A stretch of DNA of 61,166 nucleotides from a bacterium (GTDB lineage: Bacteria; Planctomycetota; Planctomycetia; Pirellulales; Pirellulaceae): positions 1-61,166 of the forward strand of contig JANSWS010000003.1 of the NCBI GenBank assembly GCA_024743355.1, written 5' to 3'. The position numbers were made by a program, and so were the translations under genes. Below the pieces are notes generated by a model. That model had not been told where the DNA came from. It searched no databases and saw only the letters and a program-made list of their open reading frames with translations. Below, piece by piece: positions 36,106 through 45,570 of the stretch (position 1 is its first letter; each line of letters begins with the position of its first letter).

Positions 36106-36447
36106 GCCGTCTTTCGTTTGATGGCGTTGAGAATGGTTACTTGCAGCGGTTCTTGCTGGATTCGCTCGCCGAGCAATTTGGCCGGCGATGGCCGGTAGCC
36201 TCGTTCGAGAAAAGCTAGTCCCTGTATTCAGTAAAAGAGTATTCGCTAACAGATTTCCACGTAGAAGGAACACGGTGGCCAAAATTACCGTCCGGGCCAC
36301 TGCCAGGTTCTCTGTCGGCGACGTCTGGTACCTTGTGCGCGGCTTAGGAGATTGACCTGCAAGACTGTCTGTGGCACCCATGGCCATAGCGCGGAAGCAA
36401 TAGCCAAGCTAGTATAACCGCAAATAAAATATCGGAATGATTCTGAG
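36106..36447. other. 342-base divergent spacer upstream of photolyase
   Basis: Nothing convincing is encoded here. The minus-strand frame of the peptidase-like gene remains open for 94 codons into it, but lacks a plausible start or conserved text. Promoters for both divergent genes are expected. The last 30 bases before the photolyase are AT-rich (ATAAAATATCGG). Confidence 0.4.
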
Positions 36448-37914
36448 ATGGTCAGTTGTGTACCTGAAATTCGAATCCGCAAGGCGAACCGCGGAGAGCT
36501 TATCGAAGACGCGGAGTGCGTCGTTTACTGGATGACCGCATTTCGTCGTTTGCGCTACAACTTCGCACTTCAGCATGCGCGGGACCTGGCTGTCGAATTG
36601 TCGAAACCGCTTGTAATTTTCGAACCTTTACGGGTTCGCTATCGCTGGGCCAGTGACCGCTTTCATCGCTTTATCATCGAGGGTATGCGGGACAATGCAG
36701 TCGCTTGTCAGCAGCAGCAGGTCCTGTACTTTCCCTACGTTGAACCCAAGCCCGGGGCTGGCAGTGGCTTGCTTGCCAAGCTCGCGGAACTGGCGGCGGT
36801 GGTAGTGACCGACGACTTTCCCTGCTTCTTTCATCCCACCATGATTCAAACGGTAGCCCGCAAGCTTCCGCAGCCCTTGCGAGTGGTGGACTCCAATTGC
36901 CTGATGCCCTTGGCGCACGCGGAACGCACTTTCACCGTGGCCCATTCATATCGCCGTTGGATGCAGAAGGAACTGCCGCAGCATTTGCAGGATTTTCCCG
37001 AAGAGCAACCGCTCGATTGCGATCAACTGAAACCGCCTCCAAAGCAGCTTTTGCAGGCCGTGCAGAAGTCTTGGCCCGCCGCAGATCTTGATGCTCTGCT
37101 GGCCAAGGACGGTTTGTGCGAGTTCGAAATTGATCACAGTGTTCCTCCTGTCGATCAATCCGGCGGAAGTCAATCCGCGGGGCAGCTGCTCGATCAATTC
37201 ATCCAGGATCGTTTGGGTAGCTACGATGAAGAGCGGAATGAACCCAACGCGCGAGGTTCCAGTGAACTGTCGCCGTATCTGCATTTCGGCCACGTTAGTC
37301 CCCACGAAGTTTTTGAACGCATCATGAAGGCCGAGCGGTGGAATCCCGATAAGCTCCAAAAGCCGAATGGAAAAGTAAATGGTTTTTGGGGAGTCGGAGA
37401 GAACGCGGAGGCTTTTCTGGACCAGTTGTGTACTTGGCGCGAGATCGGATTCAACATGAGCTGGCGCGAGCCCGATTACGATCAATTCGATTCTTTGCCG
37501 GAATGGTCCCGCAAGACCATGAAAGCCCACATCAAGGATGATCGCGAATACGTCTATTCGCTGGAAGAATTCGAGCAAGCCCAGACACACGATCCAATTT
37601 GGAATGCCGCGCAACGTCAGTTGGTCCGTGAGGGCAGGATTCACAACTATCTCCGTATGTTGTGGGGCAAGAAGATTTTGCATTGGACTAAGACCCCCCG
37701 CGACGCTCTGGACATCATGATCGAGCTGAACAACAAGTACGCTCTCGATGGCCGGGACCCGAACTCCTACAGTGGTATCTTTTGGGTGCTGGGGCGTTAC
37801 GATCGCGCCTGGGGTCCGGAAAGACCTATATTTGGCAAGATTCGCTACATGACCAGCGAAAACACGGCGAAGAAGCACAAGCTGGACGCGTATCTGGAGC
37901 GTTTTTCCGACTAA
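36448..37914 (+). CDS. Class II CPD deoxyribodipyrimidine photolyase
   Basis: 488 residues. It repairs cyclobutane pyrimidine dimers using light and FAD. The N-terminal alpha/beta domain (YWMTAFRRLRYNFALQHA...) is that of the class II group, with the typical opening VVYWM. The C-terminal FAD domain contains SSELSPYLHFGHVSPHEV, FLDQLCTWREIGFNM, RIHNYLRMLWGKKILHWT and YALDGRDPNSYSGIFWVLGRYDRAWGPERPIFGKIRYM, all diagnostic of class II enzymes. Length and order are normal. A hairpin GCGTACGC / GCATACGC (37929-37948) lies 15 bases past the stop and may help to end the transcript. The minus-strand frame over its 3' half is a shadow. Confidence 0.95.
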   Translation: MVSCVPEIRIRKANRGELIEDAECVVYWMTAFRRLRYNFALQHARDLAVELSKPLVIFEPLRVRYRWASDRFHRFIIEGMRDNAVACQQQQVLYFPYVEPKPGAGSGLLAKLAELAAVVVTDDFPCFFHPTMIQTVARKLPQPLRVVDSNCLMPLAHAERTFTVAHSYRRWMQKELPQHLQDFPEEQPLDCDQLKPPPKQLLQAVQKSWPAADLDALLAKDGLCEFEIDHSVPPVDQSGGSQSAGQLLDQFIQDRLGSYDEERNEPNARGSSELSPYLHFGHVSPHEVFERIMKAERWNPDKLQKPNGKVNGFWGVGENAEAFLDQLCTWREIGFNMSWREPDYDQFDSLPEWSRKTMKAHIKDDREYVYSLEEFEQAQTHDPIWNAAQRQLVREGRIHNYLRMLWGKKILHWTKTPRDALDIMIELNNKYALDGRDPNSYSGIFWVLGRYDRAWGPERPIFGKIRYMTSENTAKKHKLDAYLERFSD

Positions 37915-37928
37915 TTGGCGTCGGATGG

Positions 37929-37948
37929 GCGTACGCAGTCGCATACGC
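37929..37948 (+). terminator. Possible terminator hairpin after photolyase
   Basis: GCGTACGC and GCATACGC pair with one mismatch around the tetraloop AGTC, 15 bases downstream of the stop. Only a weak T-rich stretch (AGGTTTGC) follows, so intrinsic termination is uncertain. Confidence 0.3.
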
Positions 37949-38078
37949 CGATAGGTTTGCTCAACCAGCTTTGCCCCTCTTGGCCCTGAGATCGCACGTG
38001 GCCTTCGCCTTGGGCCGGCTCTACAATGAAGGACTGATCAGATGGGTCGTCATTCATCCACGGGCTGCTCGCCTATCC

Positions 38079-41000
38079 ATGTCCGGTATCACCGCAGCAA
38101 ACAAGAATCCCTCGCCAGCCGAAGACCCTGATTCACCCTACAGTGATTCCGGGTTGCAACAGACAAGGTCTGAGCTGTTGGGCGGTGCAACCCAGCTTGT
38201 TCAAAGCGCGAAACGCTTGTTGCGGAGGCGATCGCTGTTGCTGTGGGGAGCGCTCGTTCTGGCAACGGTGGGCACTCTGGTACTTGTGGACGCTGTGCTG
38301 CGGCGTGAGGAAACCGGATTGCGGATCGTGTTCCACGTCTTGCTGTGGTGCGTGGCTGGCTATGCAGCCTATCGACTCATGTGGCCCGCATGGCGCTTTT
38401 CGCCCACGCTGACCGACGTCTCGCGATGGCTGGAGCAATCCGATCCAGGCTGGCAGAGCCGCTTGTCGACTGCCATGCAGCTATCCAATATTCCGCAGGA
38501 AGACACCCGGTTTGGCAGCCCGCAGTTACGCGAGGCAGCCCTCAGACAATGGCAAGCCGAAGGACGCGCACCTGTCTGGGATTCCTATTTGCAAGGCGAG
38601 AAACTCTGGCAGGCTCTGGCGGTTATGGGTTCCGTCGTCATGCTCCTGGGGATCGCTGGCTGGCTATGGCCCCAGGAGAGTATGGTCGGCGTAAAACGGC
38701 TGGCCATGCCCTGGGCAGAAGCCCCTTGGCCACGGCAGGATCAATTGCAGTTCCACAATTTGCCGCAGGCCGTCGCCCTGGGTAGCGATCTGCAGATTGA
38801 AATCGTGGACAGCAAACCGCCGCTGCCAGACGAAATCGATGTTTTGGTTCGCGAAGCCGGTCGCGATGACAGCCAGGCAACCCAGCTCTCCGCTCAGGTT
38901 TTGGGAGATATGGCGGTAGCCAACTTAGTGTCATTGGAGCGAGCCATCGAGATTCGCGCCCAAGGCGGGGATGATGATCAGATGGCCTGGCATCGCATCG
39001 AAGTAGTGAGGCCGCCAAGTCTCGAGAACTTCCGCTTCGTGATACAGCCTCCCAACTATAGCGGTCTCGACGAGTACGAGATCGCGGGGAATCGGATACA
39101 GGTGCTGAAGGATTCCCAAGTTCTCTTCACGGGCAGACTGAGTGAGCCGGTGAGCCAGTTAAGGCTGAGTCTCGCCGAGGATGCCAGTCTCAGCCGCCAG
39201 AGCGCGCCACCCGACTGGAAGTTGCAGCTCCTGGACGATCGACGAACCTTTTTTATCGGGCATGCAGCGGTCAACGCAACCAACCCGGAAAACATGGCGG
39301 CAAGCGATGGCTGGCAAGCCACGGGCTCCGTCACCTGGCAATTCTCCATGCTAGCGGAAAATGACCTCGAGATTTTGCTGCCGCAGCTTTGGTCGGTCGA
39401 AGTCACCGCGGATCGAGCTCCCAGCGTAGTGCTTCGAGAGCCGACTCTACACGAATTGACCCAACAAGCGGAGCTTTCTCTGGAAGGCCTGGCCAGCGAC
39501 GATTTGGGTCTGGTGGGTATCCGATTGGTGGCCCAGCTTGGCCAGCCAGCCGATCTCGGTGGGAATATCGACGCGGAAGCCGATGGACCACCAAATTTCG
39601 ATCCCCGCTTGGATCAACGAGATTTCGAGAAATGGCTTTGGCAGCCAAACCGCGAAGCGACCGATGCGTCGCCACGACAGCGTATGCCGATCGCGGAAGT
39701 CTGGCGGCCCGGCCAAGCTCTCGCTCTTTCGGACGGTCAGCGGTTGACCATCTGGATCGAGGCCATCGATACGCTGGGGCAAATCGGCAGCAGCCAAAAG
39801 CACGAGTACACCATTCGTAGCCCCGAGGAAATATTGAAGTCGATCCGAGAGCAGGAGCGTGAATTACTAAATCAGATGCGGGACATCGTGGATGCTCAAC
39901 GGCGGAATATGCAATTGGCCACGCGAACCGAGGAGCTTTTGCTTCAGTCGGACCGAGTCGATGCGGAGGCATTGTCGGGATTGGCCAGTGTGACGCAGAT
40001 TCAGGATTCCATCCGTCGACGGCTAAGTGAGGGTGACAAGAGTCTGCTGGGACAGCTGCAGAGTATGCGGACTTTGCTTAGCAGGAATCAATTAAGCGAT
40101 AGTGATTCCGCGCGTGAGTTGCAAAGCCTGTCGGAGAGATTGGATCAAGTCAACAGCAGCGAGATTGCACAGGCATTGCAGGAAGCCACTCAAGCCCAAC
40201 GGCAAGCGCAGGAATTGATTCATTCAAGCCCGGCGGAATTGCCCGATGCCTTTAAGGATGGTTTGCGGGCTTCGTCCGCATTGCAGACGCAGGCGCTGAG
40301 CGAGTTGCAGTCTGTGCTCGGAGATTTAGCCGAGAATGAAGCAATACAGCAGCTTCGCAGCGAACTAGCGGGTATCTACCAGTTGCAATCGCAATTACAA
40401 ACCGACACCGATAGGCTCCGCATCGAGCAGATTTCAGGCATGGAAGCGGACCAATTGGAAGATAAAAGTCTCATTTTGAACGCCGATCAATTGAGTTTGG
40501 CCAGGGAGCTCGAGAGTCTATTGCAACGCATTCAACAATCGGCCGAATTGGTAGGACTGGATGCTGCCCGAGCCGAATTATTGCAAGCCACTGCGGAACA
40601 GCTTTCAAGTCAACAAGTCGGCAGCGCCATGCGCACTAGCGGTCGCCAATTGCGCGGTCGCAGACTTTCAGAATCCATCCAGACTCAAGAATCCGTTTTA
40701 GAGGAGCTCCGCGAAGCTCTGGATAAAATGGGTGGCGATACGGTAGCCGGTGAACGTGAGTCGAACACGGCCGATGCGTTGATGGAAGCCAGTGGTCGTC
40801 TGGAAGATCTTGCTGCGCGACAGCAGCTTTTGGTGGATGAGATTCGTCAGCAGCCTGCGGAGGCCAGCTTGCCTGAGTGGACGGAAGTCCAGGTTGAGCT
40901 GCGAAGGGAGTCACAAGCTGTGTTGGACGGACTCGCTGCCCAGGCCTCAACGGTTCGTGATGCTTTGGAACGGGCGATCCAAGCCCAGCAACAAACCGAA

Positions 41001-41786
41001 GCCGCCTTGCAGGGCAGCCAACGGCGGCCGGCGATCGAGCAAGGGCAATTAGCTGCCGACGCCCTAAGAGAAGCCTCGCTGTCAGCCGCCGAGAACTCGG
41101 AGCAAATCGCCGAGCGATCAAAACAACAACAGCTGACCGAGTTGCTGCAGCTGCTGGAAAGGTTGGCGGATGATCAGCAACAGGTTGTGCAGCAACTGAT
41201 GCAGGCTGCCGAGCATCTGCGTTCGAGTCCCTCGCAGCAAGATGCCGCCCGGGCGGTTGCGCAACAGAGCGTCACTCTGCAACGCAAGGTTGAGCAAGGC
41301 TTGAAATCCCTGCGCAGCCGGTTTTTGGATCTGTCCGCGGATGCCAAGTCCGAAATGTTCCACTGGGTCTTGGAGCAGGCACAACAAGATATGGTGCGTG
41401 CGTCGGCAGCCGCGGAAAGACTGAGGATCGAGCCAGAGTCCATCGACGCTGGGCAAGCCGCATTGACCAAGTTGAAGTTGGTTTTGGATGCTTTGGAGCA
41501 AGGCCAAGACTCGGATGCGTCTGGGTCCGAGGATGCTGACGAAGAACCGACCACCACCAATCAAGAACCAGAAACAGGTGAGTCACAGTTGGTGCCACCG
41601 GTTGCCAGTCTGAGACTGGTGCGGGCGCTGCAACAGGACATCAACGCCAGAACAAGAGCCATCCATGCATCGGAAGCTCCCGAGAATCTTCGCCGACAAT
41701 TGTTGACTGAGTTGACCCGCCAGCAGCGCGCATTAGGACAAAAGCTGGAAGATTGGGTCAGTGATATGATGCAGCCGGCACCTTAG
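38079..41786 (+). CDS. Giant membrane-anchored coiled-coil protein (DUF4175-like architecture)
   Basis: About 1235 residues from ATG 38079; the frame is open from 37782, but that part overlaps photolyase. Two adjacent membrane helices (about residues 51-68 and 80-98) and a third (about 168-187) anchor the protein. An Ig-like beta region containing the recurrent ASDDLGLVGIRLVAQL motif lies near 455-475. Residues about 580-1235 are almost wholly helical, rich in Gln, Glu, Leu and Ala with clear heptads, and end with DWVSDMMQPAP. Such proteins resemble the DUF4175 type found in many bacteria next to MoxR/BatA-type genes. The job is unknown; a scaffold spanning the envelope is plausible. The next two genes are tightly linked downstream. 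Confidence 0.75.
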   Translation: MSGITAANKNPSPAEDPDSPYSDSGLQQTRSELLGGATQLVQSAKRLLRRRSLLLWGALVLATVGTLVLVDAVLRREETGLRIVFHVLLWCVAGYAAYRLMWPAWRFSPTLTDVSRWLEQSDPGWQSRLSTAMQLSNIPQEDTRFGSPQLREAALRQWQAEGRAPVWDSYLQGEKLWQALAVMGSVVMLLGIAGWLWPQESMVGVKRLAMPWAEAPWPRQDQLQFHNLPQAVALGSDLQIEIVDSKPPLPDEIDVLVREAGRDDSQATQLSAQVLGDMAVANLVSLERAIEIRAQGGDDDQMAWHRIEVVRPPSLENFRFVIQPPNYSGLDEYEIAGNRIQVLKDSQVLFTGRLSEPVSQLRLSLAEDASLSRQSAPPDWKLQLLDDRRTFFIGHAAVNATNPENMAASDGWQATGSVTWQFSMLAENDLEILLPQLWSVEVTADRAPSVVLREPTLHELTQQAELSLEGLASDDLGLVGIRLVAQLGQPADLGGNIDAEADGPPNFDPRLDQRDFEKWLWQPNREATDASPRQRMPIAEVWRPGQALALSDGQRLTIWIEAIDTLGQIGSSQKHEYTIRSPEEILKSIREQERELLNQMRDIVDAQRRNMQLATRTEELLLQSDRVDAEALSGLASVTQIQDSIRRRLSEGDKSLLGQLQSMRTLLSRNQLSDSDSARELQSLSERLDQVNSSEIAQALQEATQAQRQAQELIHSSPAELPDAFKDGLRASSALQTQALSELQSVLGDLAENEAIQQLRSELAGIYQLQSQLQTDTDRLRIEQISGMEADQLEDKSLILNADQLSLARELESLLQRIQQSAELVGLDAARAELLQATAEQLSSQQVGSAMRTSGRQLRGRRLSESIQTQESVLEELREALDKMGGDTVAGERESNTADALMEASGRLEDLAARQQLLVDEIRQQPAEASLPEWTEVQVELRRESQAVLDGLAAQASTVRDALERAIQAQQQTEAALQGSQRRPAIEQGQLAADALREASLSAAENSEQIAERSKQQQLTELLQLLERLADDQQQVVQQLMQAAEHLRSSPSQQDAARAVAQQSVTLQRKVEQGLKSLRSRFLDLSADAKSEMFHWVLEQAQQDMVRASAAAERLRIEPESIDAGQAALTKLKLVLDALEQGQDSDASGSEDADEEPTTTNQEPETGESQLVPPVASLRLVRALQQDINARTRAIHASEAPENLRRQLLTELTRQQRALGQKLEDWVSDMMQPAP

Positions 41787-41790
41787 GATC

Positions 41791-41889
41791 GTTCGAACAA
41801 TTACGGCCGCCTTTCGCTCCCGCGAAGGCTGCGAAAAAACGCTACTTTCGCGGAACGCAAGATGACTATCAGAAATTTGTTGATTGAAC
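41791..41889. repeat. About 100-bp palindromic MITE-like element, copy 2
   Basis: Opens with GTTCGAAC and closes with GATTGAAC (one change from the other copy's perfect ends). The inner block CGCCTTTCGCTCCCGCGAAG ... CGCTACTTTCGCGG aligns in reverse orientation with 5905-6005. It begins five bases after the stop of the giant coiled-coil gene. Confidence 0.75.
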
Positions 41890-41962
41890 GTCTTTTAATT
41901 GGCATGGAAGCCTTCGCTCTGCGAGCGAAAAACTACAGATCGAACAACAATAAGATCCACCG

Positions 41963-42838
41963 ATGAATCGAACAGTCAGGTTTGATGCCATGAGCCCCGG
42001 GTATTCGCCCAGAAAAATCCAGTATGCTTTGGCTTTGATGGTGGTTACGTTTTCCATGCATCCGCAGCGCGCCTGGAGTGTCTTGCCTATTCAACAAGAT
42101 CCAAAGCCGGCTGTTGATCGTTCGAACGAAGAAAAAACTCCCGCATCGGAACTTACGGGCGACTTGTTGGAGCTGCTTAAGCAGCCCGAAGAGAAGGCGG
42201 ACACCGCGCGGGGGCTCGGAACCTCCAAGCCAAACCAGGTCATACCGCCGGATCTGAAGCCGGAGGATCTCGGCTTGCGAGCGGACGATCTCGAAGAGCA
42301 ATCCGAGAATCCACTCAAGGCCATTCATCAGAGTATGCTGATTGCCGCTGGGTATCTCGGTAAGGGGGTAACCGATGAACAAACCCAGACTCTGCAAGAC
42401 GATATCTTGGCGCGGCTGGATGATCTGATTGACCAGATGAATCAGTCCGATTCCCCTGAGAACAACAGTAGCAGCAGTTCGCAGAGTCGCTCTCAAGCGG
42501 ATGCTTCCGCCGAGCCGCAGCCGCAAGAGCAGCCGAGCCAGCCCAAGGATGGAGAATCGTCACCCTCCGGCGGCGAGTCAGGTGGTGAACCGCAACCCGA
42601 TCAGGAAGGGGATGAGAAGGATGCCGCCCAGCCTTCACAGGATCGTCCAGGTCAGACCGGAAGTGGTCGTAATACCCGTGTCCAAGCGGCAACTCCCAGC
42701 GAGCTTCAGCAGGGTGCGTGGGGGCAGCTACCGGAACGCGTACGCAAGCAGATGCAATCGAAAATGGTGGAACAATTTTTGCCCAGCTATCGCGAGCAAA
42801 TCGAAGCGTACTTCCAGGCATTGTTGAAGACGCCATGA
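41963..42838 (+). CDS. Secreted Gln/Pro/Ser-rich protein of unknown function
   Basis: 291 residues. A hydrophobic segment (IQYALALMVVTFSMHPQRAWS, about residues 15-35) can serve as signal or anchor. Residues about 155-245 are low complexity, rich in Gln, Ser, Pro, Glu and Gly (QSRSQADASAEPQPQEQPSQ). The last 45 residues form a compact conserved-looking motif, WGQLPERVRKQMQSKMVEQFLPSYREQIEAYFQALL. The same C-terminal motif recurs, from memory, in secreted proteins near MoxR/BatA-type operons in planctomycetes. No enzyme activity is suggested. The stop overlaps the start of the next gene (ATGA), so the two are translated together. Confidence 0.72.
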   Translation: MNRTVRFDAMSPGYSPRKIQYALALMVVTFSMHPQRAWSVLPIQQDPKPAVDRSNEEKTPASELTGDLLELLKQPEEKADTARGLGTSKPNQVIPPDLKPEDLGLRADDLEEQSENPLKAIHQSMLIAAGYLGKGVTDEQTQTLQDDILARLDDLIDQMNQSDSPENNSSSSSQSRSQADASAEPQPQEQPSQPKDGESSPSGGESGGEPQPDQEGDEKDAAQPSQDRPGQTGSGRNTRVQAATPSELQQGAWGQLPERVRKQMQSKMVEQFLPSYREQIEAYFQALLKTP

Positions 42839-43968
42839 AACACTTCTCACCGCTTTTCGCATCTGGCCGCAGTCCGCTCATGACGGGACAATCCAGACTT
42901 GGCGAACCCCGCACTCCCCTGAACCGTCGCAGGCTGCTGCGAGTGGCAGGTGCGTTGGCTCTCGGCGGATCCGCGATCTCAGTCGGCTCGACTTTGCCAG
43001 CCCAGGTGGTTGAGCCGCGCGGTGATCTCGATGAGCTCTACGATCAACGCGTCGATCAAGCGATACGTTCCGGTCTGCAGTTGCTAATCGAGCGTCAGAA
43101 TGAAGATGGAACCTTTCGCTCGAGAGAGCAGGGCAGATGGGTTGGTGTTGTGTCACTGGCAGGCTTGGCCTTTCTGAGTCGCGGCGTGCGATCGGGAGTT
43201 GGCGAGCCGGGAAAGGCCTTGCGGCGAGCTGCCGAATACGTGTTGTCCCAGGTTCAGGCGAGCGGATTTTTATCCGCTCGCGGTGAAACCAGTCACGGTC
43301 CCATGTACGACCACGGTTTTGGGACTTTGTTCTTGGCAGAGCTATATGGCATGGATCGTGAACTCGAAGTTCGCGTGAAGCTTGGCAAGGCAGTGGACTT
43401 GATTCGACGCACGCAGAATGAGGAGGGCGGTTGGCGATACAATCCTGCTCCCGAGGAGGCGGACCTGTCCGTAACGGTGTGTCAGATGATGGCCTTGCGA
43501 GCCGCTCGCAACGCCGGCATTGGAGTGCCCAAGGAAACCATCGATCGCGCGGTCGAGTATGTCCGCAGAAGCCAGAATGCTGATGGCGGGTACATGTATC
43601 GGCTGACGGGCGGCGAAAGTCGCTTTCCATTGACGGCCGCCGCGGTAGTCGCGCTGTACAACGCTGGAATCTACTCGGGGCCCGAGATCAGCTCCGCGAT
43701 TCAATACTTGCAGGCCAACATGCGATCCAATTTTTCCTTGGAGCGCAATAGCTTCTTCTTCTATGCTCACTATTATTCAGCACAGGCGTTTTGGCATCAG
43801 GGAGGAACCGCCTGGGAGTCCTGGTATTCGAGCTTGAAGAAGACTTTGTTGGGTTTGCACAATTCTCAGGGCGGATGGTTCGATTACAACAGTATCGAAT
43901 ATGGCACTGCCATGGCATGCTTGATTTTGAATATGCCGCGTACGGTACTACCCATCTTCCAACGTTAG
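42835..43968 (+). CDS. Exported terpene-cyclase/prenyltransferase-like repeat protein (alpha/alpha toroid)
   Basis: 377 residues from ATG 42835, which overlaps the previous stop (ATGA). A twin-arginine-like leader (NRRRLLRVAGALALGGSAIS) implies folded export. The mature chain shows repeats of the squalene-cyclase/prenyltransferase type: IRSGLQLLIERQNEDGTFRSREQGRW, VDLIRRTQNEEGGWRYNP, VEYVRRSQNADGGYMYR and LLGLHNSQGGWFDYNS. Each repeat contains the QN-x-DG-G-W style turn. The DXDD catalytic motif of squalene-hopene cyclases is not seen, so binding or an unknown reaction is as likely as catalysis. The neighbouring genes form one cluster with it. Confidence 0.85.
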   Translation: MKHFSPLFASGRSPLMTGQSRLGEPRTPLNRRRLLRVAGALALGGSAISVGSTLPAQVVEPRGDLDELYDQRVDQAIRSGLQLLIERQNEDGTFRSREQGRWVGVVSLAGLAFLSRGVRSGVGEPGKALRRAAEYVLSQVQASGFLSARGETSHGPMYDHGFGTLFLAELYGMDRELEVRVKLGKAVDLIRRTQNEEGGWRYNPAPEEADLSVTVCQMMALRAARNAGIGVPKETIDRAVEYVRRSQNADGGYMYRLTGGESRFPLTAAAVVALYNAGIYSGPEISSAIQYLQANMRSNFSLERNSFFFYAHYYSAQAFWHQGGTAWESWYSSLKKTLLGLHNSQGGWFDYNSIEYGTAMACLILNMPRTVLPIFQR

Positions 43969-44010
43969 ACATGAAATTCCGCTGTCAGTCCATTGCGAGG
44001 CGAATTGATT

Positions 44011-45570
44011 ATGGCCCCTCACAAGTTGGTTCATCCGCGGCCTCTGCTGCCATCCGCGCAGTACCTGATGTGTGTCGCTTTCTGCCTGCCGCTCAACGCT
44101 GCCCTCGGTCAGTTTCAGCCCGGGCAGCAACTGGAATTTGAACTGAGAGCCGACGGACAGAGGGCCGTTTCCCAGGCTTTTTGGTCGGAACAGGAATTGC
44201 GAATTCTCAGCCGTGACGACGGTACGACTGTCTATCGTCGCGACGCTCGTCTGGATTCGGAGGATGGCCGTTGGCTGGCCTATGTCAGTCGAAACGCAAA
44301 TCAGGTGATCCGTTGGCCCATCTCCCACGCAGGACACCTTCAGATCGGACGTACGGAAGCTGGCCGGATTGCCTATCGGACCAGCCAGATGAAGATCTAC
44401 GCCTTGGATCATACGCCTCAATCGTCTTTTCCGATGGATAATCGGCAGAGCCCCATCATGCCAGCTCACGATGGGGGCAATTTTGGGTTGGCACCGCTAG
44501 AAGGTGCGACGGCGAGTCCGCTGTTCGAAGGCTTGTTGCAGCCGGCAAGAGGGATCGGGCAGAACCCTCTCACGGCACAGATGGTCCGCTTGGCTTCGTT
44601 CAGTCAAGCTGGCAGTCCCATGCTGCTCTCCCGCCTGACCGGTTCCGCACTGGGAATGGCCAGCTCCATGACATCCGACGCGGATTGGTGGGCCACCCCA
44701 GTCGGCAACGGTTACGTGCGGCTACAGACAATGAATGGCGGTTTGCCTCAAGCCATTACGGTGAGCTCGCAAAATCGGCTGACTCTCTCACCTGTCAATC
44801 AGCAGGTACAACAACTTTGGCGCGTATCCTCTGGCAGAGTAGCCAATCGCTTCGTGCTTGAGAGCGCCGCCTTTCCCGGCAGATGCCTGGCTTACGGTGG
44901 CGGAGGTAATCTGATGCTGCAGCCCATTGGTTTTGCTCCACCACAGCTTTGGGCCCCCTTCGTTCCTCCCGTGCTGCCATCTTTTGAGCCCTTTTGGCGC
45001 TCCGTGAATTCGCAGATCATTCCACAACCCGCCCTGCCGCCAGCCCAATTGGAACTGGTGAATTCACACAAATACGCTTTGGTACTGTTGCTCGGCGATA
45101 GCCGCTATCCCAACGACGTACAACAAATACGCTTGGAGCCTGGAAGCTCCCAGGTGTTGGAAATCGAACGCGATGCGGGTGCAACCATCGTAGAGACGGT
45201 GGAGATTAGGTCGCCGTCGGGAGTCTGGGACCGACAGGAATTCGTAACGGAGATTCCACCCCAGACATTCTACGATCTGAGTGTCTACGAAGAGCATCTG
45301 CAGTCCATCGCTATTGATGCAACGGGCAAGAGCCCCAATCCCATCGAAGACGTCAACTATGTTCCCAAGAGCGTTGGTTGGCTGCCGCTACCCGGTGGAC
45401 AAGGCTTGCCCGACTATGCTCAGCTAGACGTTTACTCCAGAGCCTTAGCGGCCAAAAATCCAGGAGCCGTTCGTCGCTTGGATCCCAAGCAGTTTGAAGA
45501 GAAAGCGGATGAAAATCCACTGGAACGGATTCTGGATAAATTCCAATCGACACCCAAACGCAAGTTCTAG
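44011..45570 (+). CDS. Secreted beta-rich protein of unknown function
   Basis: 519 residues from ATG 44011, preceded by GAGG at ten bases; a TTG at 43993 is also in frame. A long basic N-terminus ends in a hydrophobic signal-like segment (YLMCVAFCLPLNAALG). The middle (about residues 230-310) has ricin-type lectin-like text (LWRVSSGRVANRFVLESAAFPGRCLAYGGGG). A second beta domain (LVNSHKYALVLLLGDSRYPNDVQQIRLEPGSSQVLEIERDAGATIVET) follows. No family is named with confidence. It stands 42 bases after the terpene-cyclase-like gene and may share its transcript. The palindrome at 45569-45649 lies just beyond it. Confidence 0.65.
   Translation: MAPHKLVHPRPLLPSAQYLMCVAFCLPLNAALGQFQPGQQLEFELRADGQRAVSQAFWSEQELRILSRDDGTTVYRRDARLDSEDGRWLAYVSRNANQVIRWPISHAGHLQIGRTEAGRIAYRTSQMKIYALDHTPQSSFPMDNRQSPIMPAHDGGNFGLAPLEGATASPLFEGLLQPARGIGQNPLTAQMVRLASFSQAGSPMLLSRLTGSALGMASSMTSDADWWATPVGNGYVRLQTMNGGLPQAITVSSQNRLTLSPVNQQVQQLWRVSSGRVANRFVLESAAFPGRCLAYGGGGNLMLQPIGFAPPQLWAPFVPPVLPSFEPFWRSVNSQIIPQPALPPAQLELVNSHKYALVLLLGDSRYPNDVQQIRLEPGSSQVLEIERDAGATIVETVEIRSPSGVWDRQEFVTEIPPQTFYDLSVYEEHLQSIAIDATGKSPNPIEDVNYVPKSVGWLPLPGGQGLPDYAQLDVYSRALAAKNPGAVRRLDPKQFEEKADENPLERILDKFQSTPKRKF

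Noticed and set aside
36946-37944. A 332-codon minus-strand open frame
   Set aside because: It covers the 3' half of the class II photolyase in antisense and has no recognisable domain, while the plus-strand product is diagnostic.
37782-38078. N-terminal extension of the coiled-coil gene
   Set aside because: This part overlaps the photolyase 3' end in another frame and shows no ribosome-binding site.
39403-39972. A 189-codon minus-strand open frame
   Set aside because: Antisense to the giant coiled-coil gene; its Arg/Pro-rich text is typical of a shadow frame.
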